Shown here one piece after another: positions 1 to 7,033 of a DNA stretch of 7,033 nt (positions within the stretch are counted from its first letter, which is position 1; each line of letters begins with the position of its first letter). A program made the position numbers and the translations under genes. Source of the stretch: Gammaproteobacteria bacterium (lineage in GTDB: Bacteria; Pseudomonadota; Gammaproteobacteria; Enterobacterales; Psychrobiaceae). Location: NCBI GenBank assembly GCA_013214885.1, contig JABSRS010000173.1, forward strand, positions 1 through 7,033, read 5' to 3'. The notes under the pieces are model-generated. The model ran no database searches. It saw nothing but the letters and a program-made list of their open reading frames with translations, and was not told the origin of the DNA.

Positions 1-373
1 CAGGGGTTGAACGCCCTTTTTGATGACCAATAACCATCACCGATTGACCATCTAAGCGGGCAATGCCGCCAATAATAGCTTTGTCATCGGCAAAAGCACG
101 ATCACCATGGAGTTGATCAAATTCCTCAAAAATACGGTCAATATAGTCAAAAGAATATGGACGTTGCGGGTGACGCGCTAGTTGACTGATTTGCCATGGA
201 CCCAATGAAGAAAAGATCTTCTGTGCCATGGTGACACTTTTCTTTTCTAGATTAGCAATTTCATCCGCTAGATCGATGTTTAACGAGCTATTGCTGCTAA
301 CGTTACGAAGCTCATCAATTTGAGCATGGAGCTCAGCAATTGGTTTTTCAAACTCTAAAAAATTTTGACTCAT
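1..373 (-). CDS. accA: AccA, acetyl-CoA carboxylase carboxyltransferase subunit alpha (N-terminal part)
   Basis: The first 124 codons are present; the gene runs off the left edge. AccA pairs with AccD to move the carboxyl group from biotin on AccB to acetyl-CoA, giving malonyl-CoA for fatty acid synthesis. The translation begins [20 protein letters not shown], close to E. coli [20 protein letters not shown]. The family stretches [10 protein letters not shown] (about 65-74) and GGIARLDG with IGHQKGR (about 101-120) are visible. The last visible residues are Ser-Thr-Pro after KGR, where E. coli has Glu-Thr-Lys; this is a local difference at the window edge. The start is ATG with a weak AGAG 8 nt upstream. 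It lies 65 nt downstream of dnaE, as in many gammaproteobacteria. The catalytic crotonase-like core is mostly outside the window. Confidence 0.96.
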   Translation of the reverse strand, partial: MSQNFLEFEKPIAELHAQIDELRNVSSNSSLNIDLADEIANLEKKSVTMAQKIFSSLGPWQISQLARHPQRPYSFDYIDRIFEEFDQLHGDRAFADDKAIIGGIARLDGQSVMVIGHQKGRSTP

Positions 374-414
374 TAGTGTTTCTCTTTAATGTTTGTAACT
401 GCCTATTTCAGATC

Positions 415-420
415 ATTGTA
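415..420 (-). promoter_or_regulatory. Possible -10 element before accA
   Basis: In the 65-nt dnaE–accA gap the minus strand reads TACAAT, one mismatch from the sigma-70 -10 consensus, about 41 nt before the accA ATG. No good -35 hexamer is found at 16-18 nt spacing (ACTAAT or CTAATT), so this is only a candidate for an accA promoter internal to the cluster. Confidence 0.25.
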
Positions 421-438
421 GCTGAATATAAGCTTAAA

Positions 439-3400
439 TTAGTTAAATTTTATACGAACCTGCTTATTTCCAAGCAGAATTCTTAAATTTTCTAACAACT
501 CGTCGTCCGGTGTTACGCGCCACTGCGTCCCTAATTGCAGCTGGGCGGTGGCCTCGACACGTGAATAATAAATATTCACTGGCAGCGCACCGAACTGAAA
601 TGGCTCAAGAGCCTGAGTAAACTGCTTAAAGAAATCTTTGTTTATTTGATTTGCTGACACTTTTATATCAAGTGCCGTTGCAAATCGTTCACGAGCTGTT
701 GCGATATCATAAACTTCTTTGGCGGTCATTCTATTACCCCCAGAAAAATCATCAAAGCTGACCTCTCCCTCTAAAACCAATATTTTGTCCTTTTGGAGCA
801 AATCTTGGTGCTTTTCGAGCGCTTCGCTGTACATCATCACTTCTAAACGACCACTTTTGTCGTCAATGGTCAAAATTCCCATTTTTGAACCACGCTTGGT
901 TATCATCACTCGGGCCGCAATAACCAAGCCTGCAACTTTGATCATTTGACCTCGACCACCAGGAACCACATCTTTTAATCGGCATTTGGTGTAATGCTTT
1001 AATTCTGCCAAATATTGATTAATCGGGTGACCCGTTAAATATAACCCGAGGGTTTCTCGCTCGCCTTCAAGCCAAATTTTGTCGGGCCATAGTGGTACAT
1101 CGGTAAATTGGTGCGTGACCTCATCGTCGTGGCTGGCCAATAGGCCAAATAAGTCATGCTGACCCACCGCGCGATCTTTAGCGTGTTGCTCTGAGGCTTT
1201 GATGGCTTCGGGTAGTGACGCCATTAATGACGCACGATGCGGTCCAAGCCGATCGAGCGCACCCGCTTTAATTAACTTTTCAAAAATTCGTTTATTGATT
1301 TTCTTGGTATTGACTCGACCACAAAAATCAAATAAATCTTTAAAGGGTCCACCTTCGTTACGTGCTTCAAGTATCGCTGCAACAGGCCCTTCACCAACGC
1401 CTTTAATCGCGCCAATGCCGTAAATTATTTCGAGTTGTTCGTTAACACTAAATTTATAGTGACCAGAGTTAACATCAGGCGGATGAAGGGTTATTTTCAT
1501 TCGCTCACATTCATCAACCAAGGTCACTATTTTATCGGTATTGTCCATATCTGCAGACATTACCGCGGCCATGAAATAGGCCCCGTGATGACACTTCATC
1601 CACAACGTTTGATACGATACCAACGCGTAAGCCGCAGAGTGAGACTTGTTAAAGCCGTAACCCGCAAACTTCTCTACCAAATCGAAGATTTTCATCGCCA
1701 ATTCGCCATCGATACCGTTATTTCTTGCGCCTTCCTCAAAAGATGAACGCTGCTTGGCCATTTCCTCGGGTTTTTTCTTACCCATGGCACGACGTAACAT
1801 ATCGGCACCACCAAGGGTGTAACCCGAAAGTACCTGAGCGATTTGCATTACCTGCTCTTGGTACAAGATGATGCCATAGGTGGGCTCAAGCGTTTCTTTT
1901 AACGATTCATGCTGCCATTCAATATCAGGATAAGAGACTTCCTCACGACCGTGCTTACGATTGATAAAGTTATCTACCATGCCCGATTGCAACGGCCCAG
2001 GTCGAAATAGTGCTACCAGTGCGATAATATCTTCGAAACTATCGGGTAACAGTCGACTGATCAGTTCTTTCATGCCGCGAGATTCCAGCTGGAATACCGC
2101 CGTCGTTTCACTGCGTTTTAGCATCGCGAAACATTCGGGATCTTCGAGCGGAATTGACTCGATTCGAACAGGTTCTAGCCCCTCTTTCGCTCGAGATTCA
2201 TTCAGCGGGTCAAGTGCCCACTTGATGATGGTAAGTGTTCGCAGTCCCAAGAAATCGAATTTTACCAGCCCAGCGGTTTCAACATCGTTTTTATCAAACT
2301 GAGTAACTGGGTTTTTGCCTTCATCATCACAATAAAGCGGCGCAAAATCGGTAATGGTCGTGGGTGAGATAACTACACCACCCGCGTGCTTACCTGCGTT
2401 ACGCGTAGTACCTTCAAGGCGCCGTGCCATGTCGATAAGTTCACGCACGTCATCGTCAATTTGATAAAGCTGTTCAAGTTGCGGTTCAACCTCCCACGCT
2501 TTAGTCAGGTTCATTCCTGGTTCGGCGGGAATAAGCTTGGTGATACGTTCAACAAAGCCATAGGGATGCCCCATCACTCGTCCAACATCTCGCACCACCG
2601 CTTTAGCGGCCATGGTACCAAAGGTGATAATCTGCGAAACCGCGTCACGCCCATAAAGCTGGGCGACATGGTCGATAACCTTATCGCGTCCTTCCATACA
2701 GAAATCGACGTCGAAATCGGGCATTGATACACGTTCGGGGTTAAGGAATCGCTCAAACAATAAATCGTATTCGAGAGGGTCCAGATCGGTGATCTTAAGC
2801 GCATACGCCACAAGTGAACCAGCACCAGAACCACGCCCAGGGCCAACTGGTACGTCGTTATCCTTACTCCACTGGATAAATTCCATTACGATCAGAAAGT
2901 AACCAGGGAATCCCATAGTGTTGATTACCCCAAGTTCAATATGGAGCCGCTCTTCATAGGCTGGGCGTTGTTTTTCACGCTCAACGGGATCGGGAAACAA
3001 AAAATTAAGCCGATCTTCTAAGCCATCAATTGAAACTTTAATTAAAAAGTCGCCAATTTCTAAATCGCCAGTTGGGTAATCTGGCAACACAATTTGGTCC
3101 AATACCATAGTCGCATTACAGCGTTTGGCTATTTCGACACTATTGGCCAATGCCGATGGAATGTCACTAAATAGCTCGCACATTTCTTGTTCGCTGCGCA
3201 AGTATTGCTGTTCGGAGTAACGCTTTGGACGCCGAGGATCCGACAAGCCAAAGCCATCATGAATCGCCACTCGCACTTCATGGGCGTCAAAATCTTCGGT
3301 AATTAAGAAGACTACTTCATTAGTCGCTACGACTGGGATCTCAGTAGCGCTGGCTAGCTGCACGGCTAAATGGAGATAACGCTCTTCGTCTTCTCGGCCA

Positions 3401-3918
3401 GTGCGCAGTAATTCAAGATAATAGCTATCAGGAAAATATTGCTGATAAAATTCAAGACACTGACGAGCCAATTCCTCATTACCCTTGAGCAATGCCATGC
3501 CGACATCACCTTCACGCCCACCTGATAGGATAATCAGTCCTTGGGCATATTCAATTAACCAGTCTTTGTCGATCACCGGTTTATGGAATAATTTACCGCG
3601 CAGGTAAGCTTTAGAGATCAGTAGGGTGAGATTTTTGTAACCGGCATTATCGGCACATAAGATCGTAATACGCCACGGGGCTTCGCCAAATTCATCGCTG
3701 ACGACCCACATAGCCGCACCGATAATCGCTTTGACGCCACTGCCATGAGCAGCGCGATAATATTTAACTAAGCCACAAAAATTAACCAGATCAGTGATCG
3801 CAAGAGCTGGCATTCCTTGTTCGGCTACCTTGCCGACTAGCTTGCCAACTTTGGCAACTCCATCGGCCATCGAATAATCAGAATGTACCCGTAAATGAAT
3901 GAATTTTGGCTCTATCAC
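439..3918 (-). CDS. dnaE: DnaE, DNA polymerase III alpha subunit
   Basis: This is the catalytic subunit of the replicative polymerase core, which works with the DnaQ proofreader, the tau clamp loader and the beta clamp. Its 1159 residues are nearly colinear with E. coli (1160). Domains in order are the N-terminal PHP domain (about 1-280); the C-family polymerase palm and fingers, with [17 protein letters not shown] (358-374), PDFDVDFC (400-407, Asp401 and Asp403) and the third catalytic Asp555 in KFDFLGLR; a helix-hairpin-helix region ([11 protein letters not shown], 834-844); the clamp-binding peptide QHDLF (920-924); an OB fold (about 990-1075); and the C-terminal tau-binding region. The PHP domain is degenerate (Arg10 and Leu44 replace ligand histidines of proofreading PHP domains), so an external DnaQ is expected. 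The start is GTG at 3918, matching the E. coli N-terminus; the next Met is residue 17. No frameshift is seen. Confidence 0.99.
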   Translation of the reverse strand: MIEPKFIHLRVHSDYSMADGVAKVGKLVGKVAEQGMPALAITDLVNFCGLVKYYRAAHGSGVKAIIGAAMWVVSDEFGEAPWRITILCADNAGYKNLTLLISKAYLRGKLFHKPVIDKDWLIEYAQGLIILSGGREGDVGMALLKGNEELARQCLEFYQQYFPDSYYLELLRTGREDEERYLHLAVQLASATEIPVVATNEVVFLITEDFDAHEVRVAIHDGFGLSDPRRPKRYSEQQYLRSEQEMCELFSDIPSALANSVEIAKRCNATMVLDQIVLPDYPTGDLEIGDFLIKVSIDGLEDRLNFLFPDPVEREKQRPAYEERLHIELGVINTMGFPGYFLIVMEFIQWSKDNDVPVGPGRGSGAGSLVAYALKITDLDPLEYDLLFERFLNPERVSMPDFDVDFCMEGRDKVIDHVAQLYGRDAVSQIITFGTMAAKAVVRDVGRVMGHPYGFVERITKLIPAEPGMNLTKAWEVEPQLEQLYQIDDDVRELIDMARRLEGTTRNAGKHAGGVVISPTTITDFAPLYCDDEGKNPVTQFDKNDVETAGLVKFDFLGLRTLTIIKWALDPLNESRAKEGLEPVRIESIPLEDPECFAMLKRSETTAVFQLESRGMKELISRLLPDSFEDIIALVALFRPGPLQSGMVDNFINRKHGREEVSYPDIEWQHESLKETLEPTYGIILYQEQVMQIAQVLSGYTLGGADMLRRAMGKKKPEEMAKQRSSFEEGARNNGIDGELAMKIFDLVEKFAGYGFNKSHSAAYALVSYQTLWMKCHHGAYFMAAVMSADMDNTDKIVTLVDECERMKITLHPPDVNSGHYKFSVNEQLEIIYGIGAIKGVGEGPVAAILEARNEGGPFKDLFDFCGRVNTKKINKRIFEKLIKAGALDRLGPHRASLMASLPEAIKASEQHAKDRAVGQHDLFGLLASHDDEVTHQFTDVPLWPDKIWLEGERETLGLYLTGHPINQYLAELKHYTKCRLKDVVPGGRGQMIKVAGLVIAARVMITKRGSKMGILTIDDKSGRLEVMMYSEALEKHQDLLQKDKILVLEGEVSFDDFSGGNRMTAKEVYDIATARERFATALDIKVSANQINKDFFKQFTQALEPFQFGALPVNIYYSRVEATAQLQLGTQWRVTPDDELLENLRILLGNKQVRIKFN

Positions 3919-3924
3919 ACAATA

Positions 3925-3930
3925 TCCTTT
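3925..3930 (-). promoter_or_regulatory. Ribosome binding site for dnaE (GTG start)
   Basis: On the minus strand AAAGGA lies 6 nt before the GTG at 3918, in the 54-nt rnhB–dnaE gap. It selects this GTG; an overlapping out-of-frame GTG 2 nt upstream runs at once into TGA. Confidence 0.75.
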
Positions 3931-3972
3931 GTTCTATTTTGTCGCTGTCGAAACTATTATTTAATACTCAGG

Positions 3973-4572
3973 CTACAGAAGCCCTAACACTTTTTTGACG
4001 GGTTTAAAGCTTTTACGATGAAGCGGCGTCGCACCGTGAAGTTGCAACATTTCAAAATGAAGTTTGGTCGGGTAACCCTTGTGTCCTGCAAATCCATATT
4101 GTGGATATTGACGGTCAAGCTCGACCATTTCACGATCGCGGGTGACTTTAGCAATAATTGAGGCAGCACTAATTTCTTCAACCCTAGCATCACCTTTAAC
4201 AATCGCTTGCGAGCTCATAGGCAACTGTGGACAACGATTACCGTCGATTAATACATGTTGTGGCACCACAGACAAACCAGCAACAGCGCGCTGCATAGCC
4301 AACATAGTGGCATGTAATATATTAAGCTCGTCTATCTCTTGAGGGCTGGCGCGCCCAACAGCAAAACTAAGCGAATTTTCAACGATCAAATCGAACAGGA
4401 CTTCACGCTTTTTGTCACTTAATTTTTTTGAATCGGCTAACCCTGCGATCGGCTTGCTTGGATCAAGGATAACAGCAGCAGTGACGACATCACCAACTAA
4501 AGGCCCACGTCCTACTTCATCAACACCTGCAACAATCAGGTTTGGAAATATAAATTCTGGTTCGGTTGGCAT
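3973..4572 (-). CDS. rnhB: RnhB, ribonuclease HII
   Basis: RNase HII cleaves the RNA strand of RNA–DNA hybrids and nicks DNA 5' of single misincorporated ribonucleotides, starting ribonucleotide excision repair. The protein has 199 residues (E. coli 198) and is colinear throughout. Motif [14 protein letters not shown], is at 15-27 with the metal ligands Asp18 and Glu19 and the GRG motif (21-23) that senses the 2'-OH. The third acidic residue is Asp110 in VLIDGN and the fourth is probably Asp128 in [17 protein letters not shown] (134-146) and [11 protein letters not shown] (159-169) are also conserved. The start is ATG, with AAGGG 6 nt upstream and 18 nt after the lpxB stop; the stop is TAG. 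Placement between lpxB and dnaE is the common gammaproteobacterial arrangement. It appears intact. Confidence 0.97.
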   Translation of the reverse strand: MPTEPEFIFPNLIVAGVDEVGRGPLVGDVVTAAVILDPSKPIAGLADSKKLSDKKREVLFDLIVENSLSFAVGRASPQEIDELNILHATMLAMQRAVAGLSVVPQHVLIDGNRCPQLPMSSQAIVKGDARVEEISAASIIAKVTRDREMVELDRQYPQYGFAGHKGYPTKLHFEMLQLHGATPLHRKSFKPVKKVLGLL

Positions 4573-4590
4573 GATTGGCCCTTTTCTAAA

Positions 4591-5658
4591 TTAGTGTTTT
4601 ATAAGTGCTAAGACCGCATCGGCCGCGCGTTCGCTAGCATTACATTTAAGCACTTGATGAAGTGTCTTAAACTTCTCAGTCATTGCGCTGCTATCACCTA
4701 GTATCAATTTAACTTCATTAACGATGTTTTCAGTCGTGATGTCATACTGAATTAACTCTGTCACTATTTTTTCACCAGCGAGTAAGTTCGGTAATGAAAA
4801 GTAATCGACCTTGATTAAGGGTTTAAATAACCGATAAGTTAACCAATTAACTTTGTAAGCAACCACCATTGGTCGATTAACTAATAGCCCTTCCAGTGCC
4901 GCCGTACCAGAGGCCATTAATATGGCATCGCTTGCCGCCATCACCTCTCTTGATCTGCCGTCGACTAAAATACAATCCAGATCCGATGCAACTTGCTGTT
5001 TTATTTCTAAGAACTGCTGCTTTCTTGCCTCATTAACCAAGGGTACAATAAATTTCAATTGTCCTTTGGGATCAATATTAAGTGCGGCTCTGGCGAGATC
5101 CTTTGGATTTTCAAGCGGGATCTGGTCAGCTAATGTATGGCCGATAAAGGTGCAGGGAATATCATATTTGTCGTAAAAAGCTTTTTCAAACGGTAATAAA
5201 GCCAGCACCAAATCAGTGGCTTTGGCGACGTTGAAAATACGTTTTTGGCGCCATGCCCAAATAGAGGGGCTGACATAATGGACTGTTTTTATCCCTGCCT
5301 GCTTTAGTGGTAATTCGACCCGCAGATTAAAATCTGGGGCATCGATGCCAATAAAAATATCAGGTGGGTTGGTAATGAAATGCGCTACGATTTGTTTTTT
5401 GATCTTAAGTAAGCGTCGCAGGCGTGAAAAAACCTCAACCAAACCCATCACGGAAAGCTCTTCCATATCAAATAGGCTGGTCGCGCCTTGTGCCATCATT
5501 AAGGGTCCAGCGATACCTTCAAAGGTAGCATTTGGATAGCGTTTTTTTATCGCGATAATAAAGTCACACCCTAAGATATCGCCAGAGATTTCTCCAGCGA
5601 CAATACCTACTCGGATCGGGGTTAAATTAATCTGATCAGAAGATTTGGACTGCTCCAA
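4591..5658 (-). CDS. lpxB: LpxB, lipid-A-disaccharide synthase, with internal in-frame deletion
   Basis: LpxB (family GT19) joins UDP-2,3-diacylglucosamine to lipid X, releasing UDP, to make the lipid A disaccharide at the inner face of the cytoplasmic membrane. Family motifs are clear: [10 protein letters not shown] (21-30), GIDAPDFN (104-111, with the conserved Asp106), [14 protein letters not shown] (127-140), FIGHTLAD (171-178), [11 protein letters not shown] (249-259) and SLPNLLAG (288-295). The oddity is its length, 355 residues against 382 in E. coli despite an 8-residue longer N-terminus. Between Gln200 and Leu201 about 33 residues (E. coli 193-225) are absent, including the LLPGSR motif with Arg201 and the following helix. 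The frame stays open and conserved on both sides. The enzyme is predicted to be impaired or inactive unless the gap is an artefact; an alternative is a second lpxB elsewhere. The start is TTG at 5658, with no in-frame ATG upstream before the lpxA overlap and none downstream until Met54. Confidence 0.93.
   Translation of the reverse strand: MEQSKSSDQINLTPIRVGIVAGEISGDILGCDFIIAIKKRYPNATFEGIAGPLMMAQGATSLFDMEELSVMGLVEVFSRLRRLLKIKKQIVAHFITNPPDIFIGIDAPDFNLRVELPLKQAGIKTVHYVSPSIWAWRQKRIFNVAKATDLVLALLPFEKAFYDKYDIPCTFIGHTLADQIPLENPKDLARAALNIDPKGQLKFIVPLVNEARKQQFLEIKQQVASDLDCILVDGRSREVMAASDAILMASGTAALEGLLVNRPMVVAYKVNWLTYRLFKPLIKVDYFSLPNLLAGEKIVTELIQYDITTENIVNEVKLILGDSSAMTEKFKTLHQVLKCNASERAADAVLALIKH
5056..5061 (-). 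other. lpxB: Junction of the apparent 33-codon deletion in lpxB
   Basis: Codons 200 (CAA, Gln) and 201 (TTG, Leu) meet here. Upstream residues ALNIDPKGQ align with E. coli LpxB up to about residue 192; downstream LKFIVPLVN aligns from residue 226. Residues equivalent to about 193-225 (roughly 99 bp) are missing. The junction reads CAATTG, a 6-bp palindrome; whether this relates to the event cannot be told from one sequence. The exact edges are uncertain by a few residues because the flanks are only moderately conserved. Confidence 0.8.
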
Positions 5659-5665
5659 TGGATAT

Positions 5666-5670
5666 CCCTC
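5666..5670 (-). promoter_or_regulatory. Ribosome binding site for lpxB (TTG start)
   Basis: On the minus strand GAGGG lies 7 nt before the TTG at 5658, within the 23-nt lpxA–lpxB gap. It supports this rare start codon. An ATT five codons upstream is the only other near candidate, and it would place the start before this site. Confidence 0.65.
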
Positions 5671-5681
5671 AATTAAATATT

Positions 5682-6446
5682 TTAGCGGATAATGCCACGG
5701 TCTGACTGATTAATGAAATCGGCCATCACAGTGACTCCTGTAAATTCAGATTCACTTAGTTGTATTAGTGCTTCTTTCAATGGTAAATTCTGCTTATAAA
5801 GCGTTTTAAAAGCACGGCGTATCGCCATGATTTCAGGCTTCTCATAGCCACGGCGCTTTAAGCCTTCAATATTAATGCCACGCGGCGCACAAGGCTGCCC
5901 CGAACAGATAATATAGGGAGGAACATCTTGATTAACATACGAGGTTGCGCCAACGAAGCAATGAGCACCAATTTTTACAAATTGATGAACCCCCGTCATG
6001 CCACCAATAATGGCAAAATCATCGACCCAAACATGACCGGCCAAATTCACGCTATTGGCTAAAATACAGTTATCACCAATCACACAATCGTGAGCAACAT
6101 GGGCATTAGCCATCAGTAAATTATTACTGCCAATGCGGGTGATGCCCTGATCTTGAATAGTGCCACGATGAATCGTTACGCCTTCACGAACAACATTGTT
6201 GTCACCCATGATTAGCTGGGTATGTTCACCAGCATATTTTTTATCTTGGCACTGTTCGCCAATCGATGAAAACTGGAAAAAATGGTTGCCACTGCCGATG
6301 GTCGATGGCCCTTTAACAACCACGTGAGATTCAATAATGCAGTCGTCACCTATGACAACATCGCTGCCGATGTAGCTCCAAGGCCCTATGCTAACATTCT
6401 TACCAATAACGGCAGTTGGATGAATAAATGCTTGAGGATCAATCAC
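5682..6446 (-). CDS. lpxA: LpxA, acyl-ACP:UDP-N-acetylglucosamine O-acyltransferase
   Basis: LpxA performs the first step of lipid A synthesis, moving a 3-hydroxyacyl chain from ACP to the 3-OH of UDP-GlcNAc in the cytoplasm. The protein has 254 residues (E. coli 262). Residues 1 to about 185 show the hexapeptide-repeat left-handed beta-helix, followed by a helical C-terminal domain with [12 protein letters not shown] at about 190-201. Residues equivalent to the E. coli active site are present with an offset of -6: Asp68, Lys70, His116, the catalytic base His119 (NAHVAHD), His138, His154 and Arg198. The hydrocarbon-ruler position (E. coli Gly173) is Ala167. The start is GTG at 6446, giving [12 protein letters not shown], which matches the E. 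coli N-terminus MIDKSAFVHPTA. It begins 3 nt after the fabZ stop and ends 23 nt before lpxB. It appears intact. Confidence 0.97.
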   Translation of the reverse strand: MIDPQAFIHPTAVIGKNVSIGPWSYIGSDVVIGDDCIIESHVVVKGPSTIGSGNHFFQFSSIGEQCQDKKYAGEHTQLIMGDNNVVREGVTIHRGTIQDQGITRIGSNNLLMANAHVAHDCVIGDNCILANSVNLAGHVWVDDFAIIGGMTGVHQFVKIGAHCFVGATSYVNQDVPPYIICSGQPCAPRGINIEGLKRRGYEKPEIMAIRRAFKTLYKQNLPLKEALIQLSESEFTGVTVMADFINQSDRGIIR

Positions 6447-6449
6447 TGT

Positions 6450-6896
6450 TTAGTCCTTTCTAGCACACATAATTTCGGCACTACATACCAGCTTACCTTC
6501 GACAAAGGCTTCACAGGAAAACTTGCCAATACCACGGCGCTCTTTTAGTAACTCGACATGGATATGTAATACATCACCAGGCACTACTGGCTGTTTAAAA
6601 CGTGCATTATCAATAGCGGCAAAATAATAAAGCGTATCGGGTTGCTTCTCGGTAGTTTTGAATCCAAGCACCCCAGTTGCCTGAGCCATCGCTTCAAGAA
6701 TTAAAACCCCTGGCATAATCGGTTTGTTTGGGAAGTGACCTTGGAAAAATGGTTCATTGATTGTCACATTTTTAACCGCGTGCAAATTTTTTCCGACATT
6801 ATAATCGATAACTTTATCGATCAGTAAAAACGGATAACGATGCGGCAACAAATCCATAATTTCGTTAATTTCGAGTGGTGTTAATTCGTTAGACAC
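6450..6896 (-). CDS. fabZ: FabZ, 3-hydroxyacyl-[acyl-carrier-protein] dehydratase
   Basis: FabZ dehydrates (3R)-hydroxyacyl-ACP to trans-2-enoyl-ACP in type II fatty acid synthesis in the cytoplasm. The protein has 148 residues (E. coli 151) and is a single hot-dog fold. Visible family signatures are [12 protein letters not shown] near residues 16-27, the catalytic QGHFP motif with His54, and the helix [14 protein letters not shown] at 62-75 carrying the catalytic Glu68. The MCARKD end matches the family. The start is GTG at 6896: an in-frame TGA lies only two codons upstream, there is no ATG nearby, and the N-terminus then aligns with E. coli FabZ. Its stop lies 3 nt before lpxA, so translational coupling is likely. 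FabZ competes with LpxA and LpxD for the 3-hydroxyacyl-ACP pool, which fits its place between them. No damage is seen. Confidence 0.97.
   Translation of the reverse strand: MSNELTPLEINEIMDLLPHRYPFLLIDKVIDYNVGKNLHAVKNVTINEPFFQGHFPNKPIMPGVLILEAMAQATGVLGFKTTEKQPDTLYYFAAIDNARFKQPVVPGDVLHIHVELLKERRGIGKFSCEAFVEGKLVCSAEIMCARKD
6454..6459 (-). promoter_or_regulatory. Ribosome binding site for lpxA (GTG start), inside the fabZ 3' end
   Basis: On the minus strand AAAGGA lies 7 nt before the GTG at 6446. It is embedded in the last fabZ codons, just before the fabZ stop. This supports the GTG start and suggests that lpxA is translated by ribosomes finishing fabZ. Confidence 0.75.
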
Positions 6897-6904
6897 AATT
6901 CAAT

Positions 6905-6908
6905 TCCT
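6905..6908 (-). promoter_or_regulatory. Ribosome binding site for fabZ (GTG start)
   Basis: On the minus strand AGGA lies 8 nt before the GTG at 6896. With the in-frame TGA just upstream, it supports GTG as the start, since no ATG is available. Confidence 0.6.
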
Positions 6909-6947
6909 GTATTGATTATTAGCGGCTTTAATACACCGCCAATATAC

Positions 6948-7033
6948 TTAATCTTTAAGCTTCAGTTCAAGCTTCTTCAACCGTTTCGCCAACTCATCGA
7001 GCTGTCGATAACGTGCAGCATTTCTGCGCCATT
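6948..7033 (-). CDS. lpxD: LpxD, UDP-3-O-acyl-glucosamine N-acyltransferase (C-terminal end only)
   Basis: Only the last 27 codons and the TAA stop are in the window; the rest lies beyond its right edge. The readable tail begins WRRNAARYRQLDELAKR and continues as a Lys/Leu-rich amphipathic helix. This matches the C-terminal helical tail of gammaproteobacterial LpxD, which follows the left-handed beta-helix. LpxD adds the second 3-hydroxyacyl chain, from acyl-ACP, to the glucosamine amine in cytoplasmic lipid A synthesis. The call rests on this short tail and on its position directly upstream of fabZ and lpxA, the usual gene order. The gap to the fabZ start is 51 nt. The catalytic part is not visible, so its integrity cannot be judged. 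Confidence 0.85.
   Translation of the reverse strand, partial: WRRNAARYRQLDELAKRLKKLELKLKD

Noticed and set aside
1..15. accA residues Ser-Thr-Pro after KGR differ from the usual KGRxTKE, a possible frameshift at the window edge
   Set aside because: Too few residues are visible beyond the difference to judge; this position varies and the frame is open to the edge.
460..477. Perfect 6-bp inverted repeat (CTGCTT/AAGCAG, 6-nt loop) in the last codons of dnaE, a possible terminator or attenuator
   Set aside because: It is a short stem inside coding sequence (LLGNKQ) with no following T-run on the minus strand, so it is likely chance.
719..2846. Several open frames of 74-113 codons on both strands within dnaE
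   Set aside because: They overlap the strongly conserved dnaE frame, have low-complexity Ser/Thr-rich translations, and match no recognised family; they are shadow frames.
3971..3983. Small hairpin GGCT/AGCC spanning the rnhB stop codon
   Set aside because: The stem is only 4-5 bp and the downstream minus-strand sequence has no uridine tract, so it is not a convincing terminator before dnaE.
3984..5539. Short open frames of 60-84 codons overlapping rnhB and lpxB
   Set aside because: They lie antisense or out of frame to conserved genes and have no domain or independent ribosome-site support.
6282..6548. Plus-strand open frame of 88 codons across the fabZ–lpxA junction
   Set aside because: It is antisense to two well-conserved genes and its translation resembles no known protein.
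6956..6975. Repeated AAGCTT near the end of lpxD, forming a weak hairpin or direct repeat
   Set aside because: It is explained by Lys-Leu codons of the coding helical tail; the stem is short and AT-rich.

Overview
The window is a piece of a gammaproteobacterial chromosome carrying, entirely on the minus strand, the conserved cluster lpxD–fabZ–lpxA–lpxB–rnhB–dnaE–accA. Gammaproteobacterial origin is inferred from this gene order and from close colinearity of the proteins with Escherichia coli: in DnaE (1159 aa against 1160) the catalytic aspartates fall at the same residue numbers. Base composition looks mid-40s percent G+C by eye. A marine or Alteromonadales-like bacterium would fit, but I cannot name genus or species.

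Layout in the direction of transcription (high to low coordinates): the last 27 codons of lpxD (6948-7033), fabZ (6450-6896), lpxA (5682-6446), lpxB (4591-5658), rnhB (3973-4572), dnaE (439-3918), and the first 124 codons of accA (1-373). Gaps are 51, 3, 23, 18, 54 and 65 nt. There is no non-coding stretch over 65 nt, no convincing terminator, and no RNA gene, mobile element or CRISPR, so co-transcription is likely. A weak promoter candidate lies before accA.

The genes join three envelope and replication tasks. LpxA, LpxD and LpxB build the lipid A disaccharide. FabZ acts on the beta-hydroxyacyl-ACP pool that LpxA and LpxD also draw on. AccA feeds malonyl-CoA into fatty acid synthesis. DnaE is the replicative polymerase and RnhB removes ribonucleotides from DNA.

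This is essentially housekeeping DNA and I see no undescribed multi-gene system. The one striking anomaly is in lpxB. The frame is intact and conserved at both ends, but compared with E. coli LpxB it lacks about 33 consecutive residues. These include the whole LLPGSR motif and the following helix, that is, the first beta-alpha unit of the C-terminal nucleotide-binding domain. Secondary points are that four of the six visible starts are non-ATG (fabZ GTG, lpxA GTG, lpxB TTG, dnaE GTG), and that LpxA has alanine at its acyl-chain ruler position.
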